NCBI RefSeq assembly: GCF_006538365.1
Contig: NZ_BJKN01000002.1
Location: 62,001-126,000, forward strand
Reading direction: 5' to 3'
DNA: 64,000 nt
DNA from: Moorella sp. E308F
GTDB taxonomy: Bacteria > Bacillota > DSM-521 > Neomoorellales > Neomoorellaceae
The notes beneath the pieces are model-generated. The model did not search any database, had not been told where the DNA came from, and worked only from the letters and a program-made list of their open reading frames with translations. Below are positions 40,972 to 52,002 of the stretch, in pieces (the first letter of the stretch is position 1; each line of letters opens with the position of its first letter). The position numbers were made by a program, and so were the translations under genes.

Positions 40972-41991
40972 TTGCAAATAGCCGTTGATGCTATGGGGGG
41001 CGATCATGCTCCCGGGGAAATTGTCCGGGGAGCGGTGGCCGCTGCCAGGGAAAAGATAGCCGATATTATCCTGGTAGGAGATAAAAGGCGGTTGGAACCG
41101 GAACTTAACCCCTTACATCCCCCCGCCAATTTAGAAATTGTCCATACCGAACAGGTTGTGGCCATGGATGAACAGCCGGCCCTGGCATTGAGGCGCAAGC
41201 GGGAAGCGTCAATAATAGTCGCTACCCGTCTGGTCAAGGAAGGGCGGGCGGCAGCCGTTGTCTCGGCGGGTAGTACCGGGGCCCAGATGGCAGCAGCCCT
41301 CCTGATTTTAGGCCGCAGCGGCAAAATCCAGCGACCGGCCATTGCCACCATTATCCCTACCCTAAAAGGGCCCAAACTTTTACTCGACGCCGGGGCGAAT
41401 GTCGACTGCCGGCCCGAACACCTCTATGAGTTTGCTTTAATGGGTAATGTTTATGCGGCCAGGGTAATGGGTATCCGCGAGCCCCGGGTGGGACTGCTCA
41501 ATATCGGCACCGAAGCTTGCAAGGGAAATGAACAGACCCTGGGAGCTTATAACCTGTTAAAGGATGCGCCCTTAAACTTTATCGGCAATATTGAAGGCCG
41601 GGATATTTTAGCCGGCGACACGGATGTCATCGTCTGCGACGGGTTTGTAGGTAATGTTCTGTTGAAATTTGGTGAAGGGATGGCCCAGGTCCTCTTTACC
41701 ATGATCGGTCGGGAAATTAAAAACAGCTTCCGGGCCAGGCTCGGGGCGGCTCTGGTATTACCTGCTTTACGAGGCTTGAAAAAACAAGTGGATTATACCG
41801 AATACGGCGGTGCTCCCCTCCTGGGCGTCCAGGGCGTTAGCATCATCTGCCACGGTAGTTCCAACGCCCGGGCCATAAAAAACGCCATCAAGGTCGCCGT
41901 TCGCTGTGTCGAACAGGGACTGGTAACAGGTTTGGGGCAGTTACCGGGTTTGAGCGGTGACGGGGAGGTAGTTAAATGCCAGCCCTATTAA
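40972..41991 (+). CDS. plsX: Phosphate acyltransferase PlsX
   Basis: Makes acyl phosphate from acyl-ACP for phospholipid synthesis; 339 aa. It starts MQIAVDAMGGDHAPGEIV and has VSAGSTGAQMAAAL and VCDGFVGNVLLKF. The TTG start at 40972 follows acggaggcggga. It overlaps fabH by 16 bases. Confidence 0.95.
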   Translation: MQIAVDAMGGDHAPGEIVRGAVAAAREKIADIILVGDKRRLEPELNPLHPPANLEIVHTEQVVAMDEQPALALRRKREASIIVATRLVKEGRAAAVVSAGSTGAQMAAALLILGRSGKIQRPAIATIIPTLKGPKLLLDAGANVDCRPEHLYEFALMGNVYAARVMGIREPRVGLLNIGTEACKGNEQTLGAYNLLKDAPLNFIGNIEGRDILAGDTDVIVCDGFVGNVLLKFGEGMAQVLFTMIGREIKNSFRARLGAALVLPALRGLKKQVDYTEYGGAPLLGVQGVSIICHGSSNARAIKNAIKVAVRCVEQGLVTGLGQLPGLSGDGEVVKCQPY

Positions 41992-42992
41992 GGCCCGTCG
42001 GTATTGTCGGGACGGGGTCCTGCCTGCCGGAACGCGTCCTGACCAATACCGAACTGGAGCAGATGGTGGATACAAGCGATGAATGGATTCGCACCCGGAC
42101 CGGTATCCGGGAACGGCGGATAGCAGATCAGGATACAGCTGCTTCCGACCTGGCCGTCCCGGCGGCGGCAAAAGCCCTGGCCATGGCCGGGCTACCGGCA
42201 GAAGCTGTGGATTTAATTATTGTTGCTACCGTAACTCCTGATACCCTTTTTCCGGCTACGGCCTGCCTGGTTCAGGAGCGCCTGGGAGTTAAGGGCGCCG
42301 CCGCCTTTGACCTTTCAGCCGGCTGTAGCGGTTTTATCTATGCCCTGGCAGCCGCCAGCCAGTTTATAGCTACCGGGGTTTACCAGACGGCCCTGGTGAT
42401 CGGTGTCGAGATTCTGAGTAAGATTATCAACTGGCAGGACCGCAGTACCTGCGTCCTCTTTGGGGACGGCGCCGGCGCTGTTGTCCTTAGGGCCGTGCCG
42501 CCGGGGGAAGGCATCCTGGGCCTGCACCTGGGAGCCGACGGCAGCGGGGGTTCCCTTCTCACCCTCCCGGCGGGGGGATCGCGCCTGCCGGCCAGTTCCA
42601 GTACCGTCGAGAAGCATCTGCATACCATCCATATGAACGGGCCGGAAGTGTTCAAATTTGCTGTACGGGTCATGGGAGAGGCTTCCCTGAAGGCCCTGGA
42701 GCAGGCGGGTTTAAGAAAAGAAGAGGTAGACTTTTTGATTCCCCACCAGGCCAACATGCGCATTATCGAAGCAGCCACCAAACGCCTGGGCCTGGCGCGG
42801 GAGAAGGTTTACGTCAATCTAGACCGTTATGGTAATATGTCCAGCGCTTCCATCCCGGTGGCCCTGGATGAAGCCTGCCGGGAAGGCAGGCTAAAGCGCG
42901 GCGATAAAGTAGTGCTGGTGGCCTTTGGCGCCGGCCTCACGTGGGGGGCCGCCGTATTGAGTTGGAGCCTGACAAGCCCGGAAAGGAGTTGA
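41976..42992 (+). CDS. fabH: 3-oxoacyl-ACP synthase III (FabH)
   Basis: Starts fatty-acid chains from acetyl-CoA (or branched acyl-CoA) and malonyl-ACP; 338 aa. The catalytic triad is visible: Cys in DLSAGCSGFIYAL, His in LIPHQANMRI and Asn in NLDRYGNMSSAS. TRTGIRERR is the usual N-terminal block. Confidence 0.95.
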   Translation: MPALLRPVGIVGTGSCLPERVLTNTELEQMVDTSDEWIRTRTGIRERRIADQDTAASDLAVPAAAKALAMAGLPAEAVDLIIVATVTPDTLFPATACLVQERLGVKGAAAFDLSAGCSGFIYALAAASQFIATGVYQTALVIGVEILSKIINWQDRSTCVLFGDGAGAVVLRAVPPGEGILGLHLGADGSGGSLLTLPAGGSRLPASSSTVEKHLHTIHMNGPEVFKFAVRVMGEASLKALEQAGLRKEEVDFLIPHQANMRIIEAATKRLGLAREKVYVNLDRYGNMSSASIPVALDEACREGRLKRGDKVVLVAFGAGLTWGAAVLSWSLTSPERS

Positions 42993-42997
42993 GTTTT

Positions 42998-43936
42998 ATG
43001 CTGCGGACTGCCCTTTGCGATCTCCTGGGGATTTCCTATCCCATTATCCAGGGCGGTATGGCCTGGGTAGCTACCGGCGAGCTGGCGGCAGCAGTTTCCG
43101 CGGCCGGTGGTCTGGGGATTATTGGTGCCGGCAATGCGCCGCCGGAAGCAGTACGCCAGGAAATTCGCAAGGTACGGGAACGGACGGATCGTCCCTTCGG
43201 CGTTAATATTTACTATATGTCGCCCTATGTGGAAGAACTCATTGATCTGGTCTGCGCCGAAAAGGTGCCGGTGGTTACTACCGGTGCCGGCAATCCCGGC
43301 AAACACCTGCCCAAATTAAAGGCCGCCGGCGTTAAAGTAATCCCGGTAGTAGCTTCCGTGGCCCTGGCGAAAAGGCTGGAACGGCTGGGGGTGGATGCCC
43401 TGGTAGCCGAAGGCATGGAGTGCGGCGGCCATATCGGGGAAATCGCCACCATGCCCCTGGTGCCCCAGATTGTTGATGCCGTACATATTCCCGTAATTGC
43501 CGCCGGCGGTATTGCCGACGGCCGCGGCCTGGCGGCAGCCCTGGCCCTGGGGGCGGCCGGCGTACAGATGGGGACCCGCTTTATCTGCACCGAGGAGTGT
43601 ACCGTCCATCCTAATTATAAAGAGGCCGTCTTAAAGGCCGGGGACCGGGACGCCGTCGTTACCGGCATGCCGGGGCACTATGTCCGGGTGCTGAAAAATA
43701 AATTAACCCGACAGTTTGAAGAGCTGGCCGCCAGGGGTGCCTCCTGGGAAGAGATGGACCGCCTGGGTGCCGGCAAGCTCCGGGCGGCGGTCGAAGGCGA
43801 TGCGGAGTACGGCTCCCTCATGGCCGGCCAGAGTGCGGCCCTGGTGCGGGAAATCAAACCCGCAGCGGCGATAATTGAAGAAGTAATGGCGGAAGCAGAA
43901 GCGATCATCTCCCGCCTCGGCAAGCTGGTGAGGTAA
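42998..43936 (+). CDS. fabK: Enoyl-ACP reductase FabK (FMN-dependent)
   Basis: Flavin-dependent enoyl reductase (312 aa) of the nitronate monooxygenase fold. Motifs are YPIIQGGMAWVA, GGLGIIGAGNAPPE, VAEGMECGGHIGE (active-site His) and PVIAAGGIADGRG. The ATG at 42998 follows ggaaaggagttgag; the frame is open upstream but overlaps fabH. No fabI-type reductase is in the cluster, so this is probably the only enoyl reductase. Confidence 0.9.
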   Translation: MLRTALCDLLGISYPIIQGGMAWVATGELAAAVSAAGGLGIIGAGNAPPEAVRQEIRKVRERTDRPFGVNIYYMSPYVEELIDLVCAEKVPVVTTGAGNPGKHLPKLKAAGVKVIPVVASVALAKRLERLGVDALVAEGMECGGHIGEIATMPLVPQIVDAVHIPVIAAGGIADGRGLAAALALGAAGVQMGTRFICTEECTVHPNYKEAVLKAGDRDAVVTGMPGHYVRVLKNKLTRQFEELAARGASWEEMDRLGAGKLRAAVEGDAEYGSLMAGQSAALVREIKPAAAIIEEVMAEAEAIISRLGKLVR

Positions 43937-43959
43937 AAATATCTTCGGAGGAGTTCTTT

Positions 43960-44898
43960 ATGTCAGGCATAGTCTTTGTCTTCCCCGGCCAGGGGTCCCA
44001 GTATGTAGGTATGGGGCAGGAGCTGGCCGAACGGTATCCTGAGGCAGCTGCCGTCTTTCAAGAAGCGGAAGCCGCCCTGGGGTGGCCGGTGGATAAACTC
44101 TGCTTTACAGGGCCGGCGGAAGAACTCACCCGGACGGAAAACACCCAGCCGGCAGTGCTTACGGTAAGCATTGCCTGCTACCGCGTCCTGGAGGCCCACG
44201 GGCTCAAGCCCGGGGCAGTAGCCGGCCACAGCCTGGGGGAGTACAGCGCCCTGGTGGCAGCCGGCAGCCTTACCTTTAGCGAAGCAGTCAAGCTGGTGGC
44301 CAAACGGGCGCAGCTAATGGCCACGGCTGTACCGGCCGGCCGGGGCGGTATGGTGGCCGTGCTGGGCCTGGAAGCAGAAAAAGTAGCCGCCCTTTGCCGG
44401 CAGGTAAAGGAAGGCATAGCCGAAGCGGCGAACTTCAACGCCCCGGGCCAGGTGGTAGTTGCCGGTGACCGCGAGGGGCTTGCGGCCCTATCTTCCCTGG
44501 CTAAAGAAGCAGGAGCTAAAAGGGTAGTACCCCTCCAGGTGAGCGGCCCCTTCCATTCCAGCCTGATGGCACCGGCCGCCCGGGAACTGGCCGCTGTTTT
44601 AAACCAGGTTCCCCTGGCCGATCCCCTGGTGCCCCTGGTAAGCAATGTAACGGCCGGCTATGTTTACACAGCAGCCCAGGTCAGGGAGAATCTGATTAAG
44701 CAGGTAGCCAGCCCGGTGCGCTGGGAGGAGAGTATCCGCCGCCTGCTGGCCGATGGTTACCGCACTTTTATCGAAGTAGGACCGGGCAATGTTTTAAGCG
44801 GGCTCATCAAGCGCATCGACCGCCAGGCTACCATCAGCCAGGTAGAAAATATTCAGACGCTGGATAAAACCCTTGCTTTACTTCAGGAGGCTAAATAA
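43960..44898 (+). CDS. fabD: Malonyl-CoA:ACP transacylase
   Basis: Loads malonyl groups onto ACP; 312 aa. Motifs are [13 protein letters not shown], the nucleophile elbow [19 protein letters not shown] (catalytic His) and [11 protein letters not shown]. The ATG follows cggaggagttc. It ends 1 base before fabG. Confidence 0.96.
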   Translation: MSGIVFVFPGQGSQYVGMGQELAERYPEAAAVFQEAEAALGWPVDKLCFTGPAEELTRTENTQPAVLTVSIACYRVLEAHGLKPGAVAGHSLGEYSALVAAGSLTFSEAVKLVAKRAQLMATAVPAGRGGMVAVLGLEAEKVAALCRQVKEGIAEAANFNAPGQVVVAGDREGLAALSSLAKEAGAKRVVPLQVSGPFHSSLMAPAARELAAVLNQVPLADPLVPLVSNVTAGYVYTAAQVRENLIKQVASPVRWEESIRRLLADGYRTFIEVGPGNVLSGLIKRIDRQATISQVENIQTLDKTLALLQEAK

Positions 44899-44899
44899 A

Positions 44900-45915
<1,016 letters not shown>

Positions 45916-45925
45916 AACCTGAAAA

Positions 45926-45953
45926 GGAAGTCCCGTGCTTCAACGGGACTTCC
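45926..45953 (+). other. Perfect 11-bp hairpin between acpP and fabF
   Basis: ggaagtcccgt pairs exactly with acgggacttcc around a 6-base loop (gcttca). No T run follows, so it is not a simple terminator. It ends 20 bases before the fabF start and could stabilise the acpP message or dampen fabF expression. Confidence 0.7.
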
Positions 45954-45973
45954 CCTTAGAATGGGGGATAGCT

Positions 45974-47209
45974 TTGCAAAAGCGTGTCGTCATAACCGGC
46001 CTGGGAGCCATCACCCCCGTGGGTACCGGAAAAGATAAATTCTGGCAAGCCCTGGTGGCGGGACAGCCGGGCATTGGCCCCATTACCCGCTTTGATGCCG
46101 GGGAAATGGCCGTCCGTTTTGCCGGTGAAGTAAAAGATTTTGACCCGGGAGCCTTCTTTGATCGCAAAGAAGCCCGGCGCATGGATCGTTTTACCCAATA
46201 TGCGGTAGCTGCAGCCCGCATGGCGGTAGAAGACGCAAAGCTCGACCTGGAAAAGGAGGACCGGGACCGGATAGGGGTTATCTTTGCCACGGGTATCGGT
46301 GGTATGGAAACCTTTGAAGAACAAACCCGGGTTCTCCTGGAAAAAGGCCCCAACCGGGTCAGCCCCTTTTTTGTCCCTATGATGATCGCCAATATGGCCG
46401 CCGGACAAATATCTATTAATTTAGGTGTCCGCGGGGTAAACTTTACGGTAGTCAATGCCTGCGCTTCCGGGGCCAATGCCATCGGCGAGGCCTTCCGCAC
46501 CCTGCAGCGGGGCGATGCTGATGTAATTATCACCGGTGGCAGCGAGGCCAGTGTAACACCCCTGACCGTGGCCGGCTTTGCTGCCATGAAGGCGCTGTCT
46601 ACCCGCAATGAAGAGCCGGAAAAGGCCAGCCGCCCCTTTGACCGCGGCCGGGACGGCTTTGTCCTGGGCGAGGGCGCGGGGGTAATGGTCCTGGAAACCC
46701 TGGAACATGCTGCAGCCCGGGGCGCCCGCATCTACGCGGAAGTGGCCGGCTATGGTTGCACGGCTGATGCCTATCATATTACGGCTCCGGCCCCCGATGG
46801 AGCAGCGGCCAGCCGCGCCATGGCCCTGGCCCTCCAGGATGCAGGTTTGCAGCCGGCGGATATCGATTACATCAATGCCCACGGTACTTCTACCGAGCTC
46901 AACGACCGCCAGGAAACCCTGGCCATTAAAAAAGTCTTTGGTGACCATGCCTACCGGCTGGCCATTAGTTCGACCAAGTCAATGACGGGCCATCTCCTGG
47001 GGGCTGCCGGGGCCATTGAGCTGGTGGCAACGGCTCTGACCGTTTACACCGGTGTCATCCCACCGACCATTAATTATGAAGAGCCCGACCCCGACTGCGA
47101 CCTGGACTATGTACCCAATGTAGCCAGGGAGCGGCAGGTTAGCGCGGCTATTTCCAATTCCTTTGGCTTCGGTGGTCATAACGTCGCCGTCGTACTGCGC
47201 AAACTTTAG
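45974..47209 (+). CDS. fabF: 3-oxoacyl-ACP synthase II (FabF)
   Basis: Elongating condensing enzyme (411 aa). Catalytic residues are Cys in [12 protein letters not shown], His in [11 protein letters not shown] and His in [12 protein letters not shown]. The TTG start at 45974 gives the conserved [16 protein letters not shown] and follows atgggggata; the frame extends upstream through the hairpin. Confidence 0.96.
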   Translation: MQKRVVITGLGAITPVGTGKDKFWQALVAGQPGIGPITRFDAGEMAVRFAGEVKDFDPGAFFDRKEARRMDRFTQYAVAAARMAVEDAKLDLEKEDRDRIGVIFATGIGGMETFEEQTRVLLEKGPNRVSPFFVPMMIANMAAGQISINLGVRGVNFTVVNACASGANAIGEAFRTLQRGDADVIITGGSEASVTPLTVAGFAAMKALSTRNEEPEKASRPFDRGRDGFVLGEGAGVMVLETLEHAAARGARIYAEVAGYGCTADAYHITAPAPDGAAASRAMALALQDAGLQPADIDYINAHGTSTELNDRQETLAIKKVFGDHAYRLAISSTKSMTGHLLGAAGAIELVATALTVYTGVIPPTINYEEPDPDCDLDYVPNVARERQVSAAISNSFGFGGHNVAVVLRKL

Positions 47210-47269
47210 CAATGGTGGCCCCCATAGTGTCTGGGCGATGGTTTTTGCGAATAAGGCAGGGTAAAAAGA

Positions 47270-47971
47270 TTGGATAACAAAAGACGGGAGCAACTGCAGC
47301 AGTTTTTACACCGTTTTCACCTGGACATTGACGGACTGGAAGGTCTAAATACGGCCCTGACCCATCCGACCTACGCCTATGAACACCAGCTGCCCCACGA
47401 CAACCAGCGGCTGGAGTTCCTGGGCGACGCCGTCCTGGGGCTGGTGATTACTTCCTATCTTTACGGGGAATTTCCCCACCTCCCGGAAGGGGATTTGACC
47501 CGCATGCGGGCGGCCATTGTCTGTGAGGCGAGTCTTGCTAAAGTTGCCCGGCAGATCGAACTGGGTGAATTGCTCCTTCTGGGGCAGGGAGAAGAAAACA
47601 GCGGCGGCCGCCAGCGCTCTTCCAACCTGGCCGATGCCCTGGAAGCAGTGATTGGGAGCCTCTACCTGGCCGGGGGGTTAAAAACGGCTCGGGATTTTAT
47701 CCTGCAGATTTTTACCCCTGCCCTGGAGGTACTTAAAGATACCAGCGTCATTGACAGCAAGTCGGCCCTGCAGGAGTTGATCCAGAAGCGGGGACCGGAC
47801 AATGTGACCTATAAAATTCTGGAAGAATGGGGGCCGGACCACGCCAAGCACTATAAGGCCGGCGTATTTTTCCAGAACCGCCTCCTGGCTACCGGCGAAG
47901 GGAGCAGCAAGAAAGAGGCCGAACAGGAAGCCGCCCGGGCCGCCCTGGCATTAATAAAGATCCAGGGATAA
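47270..47971 (+). CDS. rnc: Ribonuclease III
   Basis: Double-strand RNase (233 aa) for rRNA processing. The signature is NQRLEFLGDAVLGLVI. The second acidic block is LADALEAVIGSLYLAGG, and the C-terminal dsRNA-binding domain starts near SKSALQELIQK. The TTG start at 47270 follows agggtaaaaaga. The acpP-fabF-rnc-smc order is common in Firmicutes. Confidence 0.95.
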   Translation: MDNKRREQLQQFLHRFHLDIDGLEGLNTALTHPTYAYEHQLPHDNQRLEFLGDAVLGLVITSYLYGEFPHLPEGDLTRMRAAIVCEASLAKVARQIELGELLLLGQGEENSGGRQRSSNLADALEAVIGSLYLAGGLKTARDFILQIFTPALEVLKDTSVIDSKSALQELIQKRGPDNVTYKILEEWGPDHAKHYKAGVFFQNRLLATGEGSSKKEAEQEAARAALALIKIQG

Positions 47972-48005
47972 TTTGCAATTTAATTTTTTCAGTTCATTCT
48001 TTCAG

Positions 48006-48035
48006 GAAGGAATTGGTGGCTCTTATGGCGAATAA
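48006..48035 (+). promoter_or_regulatory. Sigma-H-type promoter of spoVS
   Basis: GAAGGAATT (48006-48014) matches RnAGGAwWW and GGCGAATAA (48027-48035) matches RnnGAATww, with a 12-base gap. Bacillus spoVS is known to be sigma-H dependent, so sequence and gene agree. Confidence 0.75.
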
Positions 48036-48077
48036 CATAGAGGTTCAAAGGGCGGTAAAGACAGGGAGGAGGAAGCA

Positions 48078-48338
48078 ATGGAGGTCCTAAAGGTTTCGGC
48101 CCAGTCCAATCCTAAAGCCGTAGCTGGAGCCCTGGCAGCCGTATTCCGTCAATACGGCAAGGCCGAAGTCCAGGCCGTTGGGGCAGGAGCTGTTAACCAG
48201 GCCGTCAAGGCCATAGCCATTGCCCGGGGTTTTATTGCCCCCAATGGTATCGACCTGGTAATGATTCCTGCTTTTACCGAAATTAATATCAATGGTGAAG
48301 AAAGAACCGCAATTAAATTTATTGTCGAACCCCGCTAA
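48078..48338 (+). CDS. spoVS: Stage V sporulation protein S
   Basis: An 86-aa Alba-like protein, highly conserved: MEVLKVSAQSNPKAVAGALA, VQAVGAGAVNQAVKAIAIARG and GEERTAIKFIVEPR. In Bacillus it affects septation and spore coat assembly. The ATG follows agggaggaggaagc. It has its own promoter and terminator between rnc and smc. Confidence 0.95.
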   Translation: MEVLKVSAQSNPKAVAGALAAVFRQYGKAEVQAVGAGAVNQAVKAIAIARGFIAPNGIDLVMIPAFTEININGEERTAIKFIVEPR

Positions 48339-48350
48339 AGGGTCACGGCA

Positions 48351-48375
48351 AACTGCTCTCCGAGCAGTTTTCTTT
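48351..48375 (+). terminator. Terminator after spoVS
   Basis: An 8-bp perfect stem (aactgctc/gagcagtt) with a 3-base loop, then a T-rich tail. Confidence 0.87.
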
Positions 48376-48395
48376 ATTTATTTTTGGAGGCCGAA

Positions 48396-51300
48396 ATGAA
48401 TCTTAAAGTTGTGGAGATCCAGGGTTTCAAGACCTTTGTTGACCGGGTTAAACTGGAGTTTGGCCCCGGTTTAACGGCCATTGTCGGGCCTAACGGCAGC
48501 GGCAAAAGCAACATTGTCGATGCCATTCTCTGGGTCCTGGGCGAACAGAGCGCCAGGACTTTACGCGGGGCGCGCATGGACGACGTGATCTTCGCCGGTA
48601 GTGAAAAACGACGGCCGGTGGGTATGGCGGAAGTAACTTTACACCTCGATAACAGCGACGGCAGCCTGCCCCTGGCGTACCAGGAAATAGCCGTTACCCG
48701 GCGTTTTTTTCGTTCCGGCGAGGGCGAGTATTATATCAACAAAGTTCCCTGCCGGTTGCGGGATATCCAGGAGCTGTTCTTAGACACCGGTTCCGGCCGG
48801 GGGAGCCTGGCCATTGTCGGCCAGGGCCGCCTGGAAGAGATCCTCTCCGCCCGGCCGGAGGAGCGGCGGGCGGTGCTCGAGGAGGCGGCCGGTATTGCCC
48901 GCTACCGCTGGCGCAAAAAAGAAGCGGAGCAGCGCCTGGAAAGTGTCGAGCAAGATTTATTACGCTTACATGATTTAATCGCTGAGCTAAAGGAACAGCT
49001 GGGGCCGGCGGCGGCCGAAGCGGTCCGGGCGCGACGTTACCAGAAGTTAAGCCGGATTTTAAGCCTCGTGGAATTGCTCCTCAAGGCCGGGGAAATGGAA
49101 GAAACCAGGCGCCGCCACCGGCGCAGCCAGGAACGTTTACAGGCCCTGGCGGCCGCCCTGGAGGAAATAAAGGCTTCAGAACAGCAGCTCCAGGCAAAAG
49201 CCAGGGAACTGCAGGAACAGCAGCAGAGGTACCTGGCCGAGAGGCAACATTACCAGCAAGAACTCCAAAGTTTAAGGGAACGGCTGGTCAGTACCCGGGG
49301 GGAAATAAGCCTGGTCCGGGAAAAGCTGGCCGAACTGGCCCGGCAGCAGGAGGAAGATTCTAACCGGCAGCGGCAGCTGGAGGAGGAAAAAGCCGGTTTA
49401 GCAGCCGCCCTGGCCGCGCTGACCCGGGAAAGGGAGGAGAACAATCAGGAGCAAGCCCGGCTGGAGCAGGAGATAATAAAAGGCCGGGAGAAACAGGAAA
49501 AACTCCAGGCGGAAGCCCGGGAGCTGGCCGCAGCGATAGAAAAAGTAAGGAACAACCTCTATCAAGTAGCCCATGAACGGACCGGCTGTCATAATGAACT
49601 GGTGCGCCTGGAGGAAAAGCGGGCGGCTATAGAACGGCTATCAGAGCACAAACGGCGCCAGCTCCAGGAATGGCAACAGGAAAGGGAGCACTTACTGGAT
49701 CACCTGCGAGCCGGGCAGGAAGAACTGCAGCAGCTGGAAGAGGAATTAAAAAGGCTGGAAGAGAAAAAAGCCGGCCTGGAAATGGAGGTGCAGCTAAAGG
49801 AGGAAGAACTCGCCGCCTGCGAAAAGGAACTGGCCGGCTGGAAAGAACGTCAACGTGCCCTGGCCGTACAATTAAAGGTTTTACGTCAATCCCAGGCCGA
49901 CTATGAAGGTTTCGCCGAAGGCGTGAAGTTTATCCTGCAAGCCAGGAGCAGGGGCGAGGCTGCCTGTGCCGGTGTCCTGGGAGTAGTGGTGGAAAAGCTG
50001 GCGGTACCGGCCGAACTCACCCGGGCCGTAGAAGTAGCCCTGGGCGGGGCGGCCCAGCAGGTCCTGGTACGGACGGCGGCCGAAGCGGAAGCAGTTATCC
50101 AGTTCCTTAAAGCCCGGGGCCGGGGGCGGGTCACTATCTTACCCCTGGCCTGGCTGGAGCCGCGCCGGTGGCCGGCCTGGGCCGGTTGGGTTTTAAAAGA
50201 GCCCGGCGTCCTGGGGATAGCGGCCAATCTTGTCCAGTGCGAGGCGGAAATACGACCGGCGGTGGAATACCTCCTCGGACAGGTCCTGATCGTAGCCGAC
50301 ATCCGCCGCGCCCTGGCCCTGGGGGAGCGCCTGCGGCCGCCCGTGCGTCTGGTCACCCTGGAAGGGGAAGTAATCCAGCCCCGAGGACCTGTAACGGGCG
50401 GGGTGGCCAGGCAGCAGGGCGGTTATCTCCAGCGGCGCCTGGCTATCCAGCAGGGTGAGGCCGAACTGGCCAACCTGGCAAACAGAATAAAGCAGGCCCG
50501 GGAGCAGCAGGAAGAGCTGCAAAAAACGCTGGCCGGGAACCGGCAGGAGTACCACCAGGTGACGGAAGGGCTTCTTACCTGCCGGGGCCGGCTCCATAAT
50601 CTACTGCAGCGCCTGAGCGAGCGGAAAGAAGACCTGGCCCGCCTGGAAGAAAAGATTGCTGTCCTTGAGGAAGAGCTGGCCCAGAGCACCGGCGGTTCCC
50701 TGGACCTGGGCAAAGAGCGGGCGGAAAAGCAAGAGCTTCTGGAACGGCTGGCAGACCTGGAAGGCCAGTTAAACCTCCAGTTGAGCGGCCTCCAGGAACG
50801 AGCGGCGGCTTGCCAGCAGCAGATCGCTTCCTGCCGGCAGGAACTGGCAGTCAATGAAGCCCGCCTCCAGGCATTGGTCAACGCCCGGGAACAGTTAAAT
50901 CTCCGGGAAAGGGAACTGGCCCGGCAGCAGGAAAAATGGCAGCGGCAACAGGAAGAACTGGCTGCCCGCAGGGCGCCGGCAGCTGCCCTGGAAAATGACC
51001 TTAGAGCCAACCTGGAAAAGCTGGCCGGGGAAGAAGACCGGCTCCAGGAGGCCTGCCGGCAGGCCATGGCAATATTGACACGCCTGGAAGATGAAACCTC
51101 TGCCCGGGTTGGCAGGCAGGAAGAACTGGCCCGGGAACTGGAAAGGCTACAGGCGCAGAAAGATAAAACGCTCGCCCGCCGGCAGCAGGAAGAGATCAAT
51201 TTAGCCCGCCTGGAAACGACCATGGCCGCCGGTCTCGCCGAGCTGGAGGAACGCTTTGGTCCCCAATGGGAAGCGGAATTGCAAAAACCCCGGCCTCACC

Positions 51301-51959
51301 TGCAAAAAAGAGCGGCGGCTGTACGGGAACTCATAAAGGAAAGGCTGGTAAGCTTAGGGGAAGTTAACCCCGGAGCCATTGAGGCTTACGAACGCTTAAA
51401 GGCCCGTGTTGATGAACTGGAGCAACAGAAAAAGGACCTGGAGGAAGGCCGGGCGGCCCTGCACCAGGTAATTAACGAGATGGAACGATTAATGGCCCGG
51501 CAGCTCAAAGCCACCCTGGCTGCCGTCCAGGAACACTTTGCCGCCATCTTCCAGGAACTTTTCGATGGCGGTGAAGCCCGCCTGGAGCTGACCGGCAGCC
51601 AGGATATCCTGACTGCCGGCCTGGAGATCGTTGCCCGGCCGCCGGGCAAGAAGCCCCAGCACCTGGCCCTTCTCTCGGGCGGGGAAAAGGCCCTGACGGT
51701 GGTAGCCTTTATCTTCGCTCTGTTAAAGGTCAAACCCAGCGCTTTTTGTATCTTTGATGAGGTGGACACGGCCCTGGATGAAGCCAATGTGGAGCGCTTT
51801 GCCCGGCTGTTGCGCCAGTTTGCCGCCCGGACCCAGTTTATCGTCATCACCCACCGCCAGGGCACTATGGCCGCTGCCGACGTCCTTTACGGTGTGACCA
51901 TGACGGAACAAGGCGTCTCCCGCCTCGTTTCGGTACGGCTGGAGCAACTGCCGGCCTGA
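48396..51959 (+). CDS. smc: Chromosome segregation ATPase SMC
   Basis: Condensin protein (1187 aa). The N-terminal ATPase half has Walker A GPNGSGKSNIVDAI. A long coiled coil (about 165-500) leads to the hinge (about 510-660, with GVLGVVVEKLAVP and RGPVTGGVARQQGG). The returning coil (about 670-1020) leads to the C-terminal half with LSGGEKALTVVAF and Walker B FCIFDEVDTALDEANVERF. The ATG at 48396 gives the standard MNLKVVEIQGFKTF start. Normally followed by ftsY; here 8 kb of accessory genes come between. Confidence 0.96.
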   Translation: MNLKVVEIQGFKTFVDRVKLEFGPGLTAIVGPNGSGKSNIVDAILWVLGEQSARTLRGARMDDVIFAGSEKRRPVGMAEVTLHLDNSDGSLPLAYQEIAVTRRFFRSGEGEYYINKVPCRLRDIQELFLDTGSGRGSLAIVGQGRLEEILSARPEERRAVLEEAAGIARYRWRKKEAEQRLESVEQDLLRLHDLIAELKEQLGPAAAEAVRARRYQKLSRILSLVELLLKAGEMEETRRRHRRSQERLQALAAALEEIKASEQQLQAKARELQEQQQRYLAERQHYQQELQSLRERLVSTRGEISLVREKLAELARQQEEDSNRQRQLEEEKAGLAAALAALTREREENNQEQARLEQEIIKGREKQEKLQAEARELAAAIEKVRNNLYQVAHERTGCHNELVRLEEKRAAIERLSEHKRRQLQEWQQEREHLLDHLRAGQEELQQLEEELKRLEEKKAGLEMEVQLKEEELAACEKELAGWKERQRALAVQLKVLRQSQADYEGFAEGVKFILQARSRGEAACAGVLGVVVEKLAVPAELTRAVEVALGGAAQQVLVRTAAEAEAVIQFLKARGRGRVTILPLAWLEPRRWPAWAGWVLKEPGVLGIAANLVQCEAEIRPAVEYLLGQVLIVADIRRALALGERLRPPVRLVTLEGEVIQPRGPVTGGVARQQGGYLQRRLAIQQGEAELANLANRIKQAREQQEELQKTLAGNRQEYHQVTEGLLTCRGRLHNLLQRLSERKEDLARLEEKIAVLEEELAQSTGGSLDLGKERAEKQELLERLADLEGQLNLQLSGLQERAAACQQQIASCRQELAVNEARLQALVNAREQLNLRERELARQQEKWQRQQEELAARRAPAAALENDLRANLEKLAGEEDRLQEACRQAMAILTRLEDETSARVGRQEELARELERLQAQKDKTLARRQQEEINLARLETTMAAGLAELEERFGPQWEAELQKPRPHLQKRAAAVRELIKERLVSLGEVNPGAIEAYERLKARVDELEQQKKDLEEGRAALHQVINEMERLMARQLKATLAAVQEHFAAIFQELFDGGEARLELTGSQDILTAGLEIVARPPGKKPQHLALLSGGEKALTVVAFIFALLKVKPSAFCIFDEVDTALDEANVERFARLLRQFAARTQFIVITHRQGTMAAADVLYGVTMTEQGVSRLVSVRLEQLPA

Positions 51960-52002
51960 TGTCACAAAACCTCCCCCGGCGGTGTTATATAGATAGCAGG
52001 GG

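Noticed and set aside
45940-46731. 263-codon antisense frame over fabF
   Set aside because: Shadow of fabF with no ribosome binding site or recognisable domain.
50423-51223. 266-codon antisense frame over smc
   Set aside because: Product is almost only Ser, Arg and Ala, the mirror of Leu/Glu/Gln-rich coiled-coil codons.
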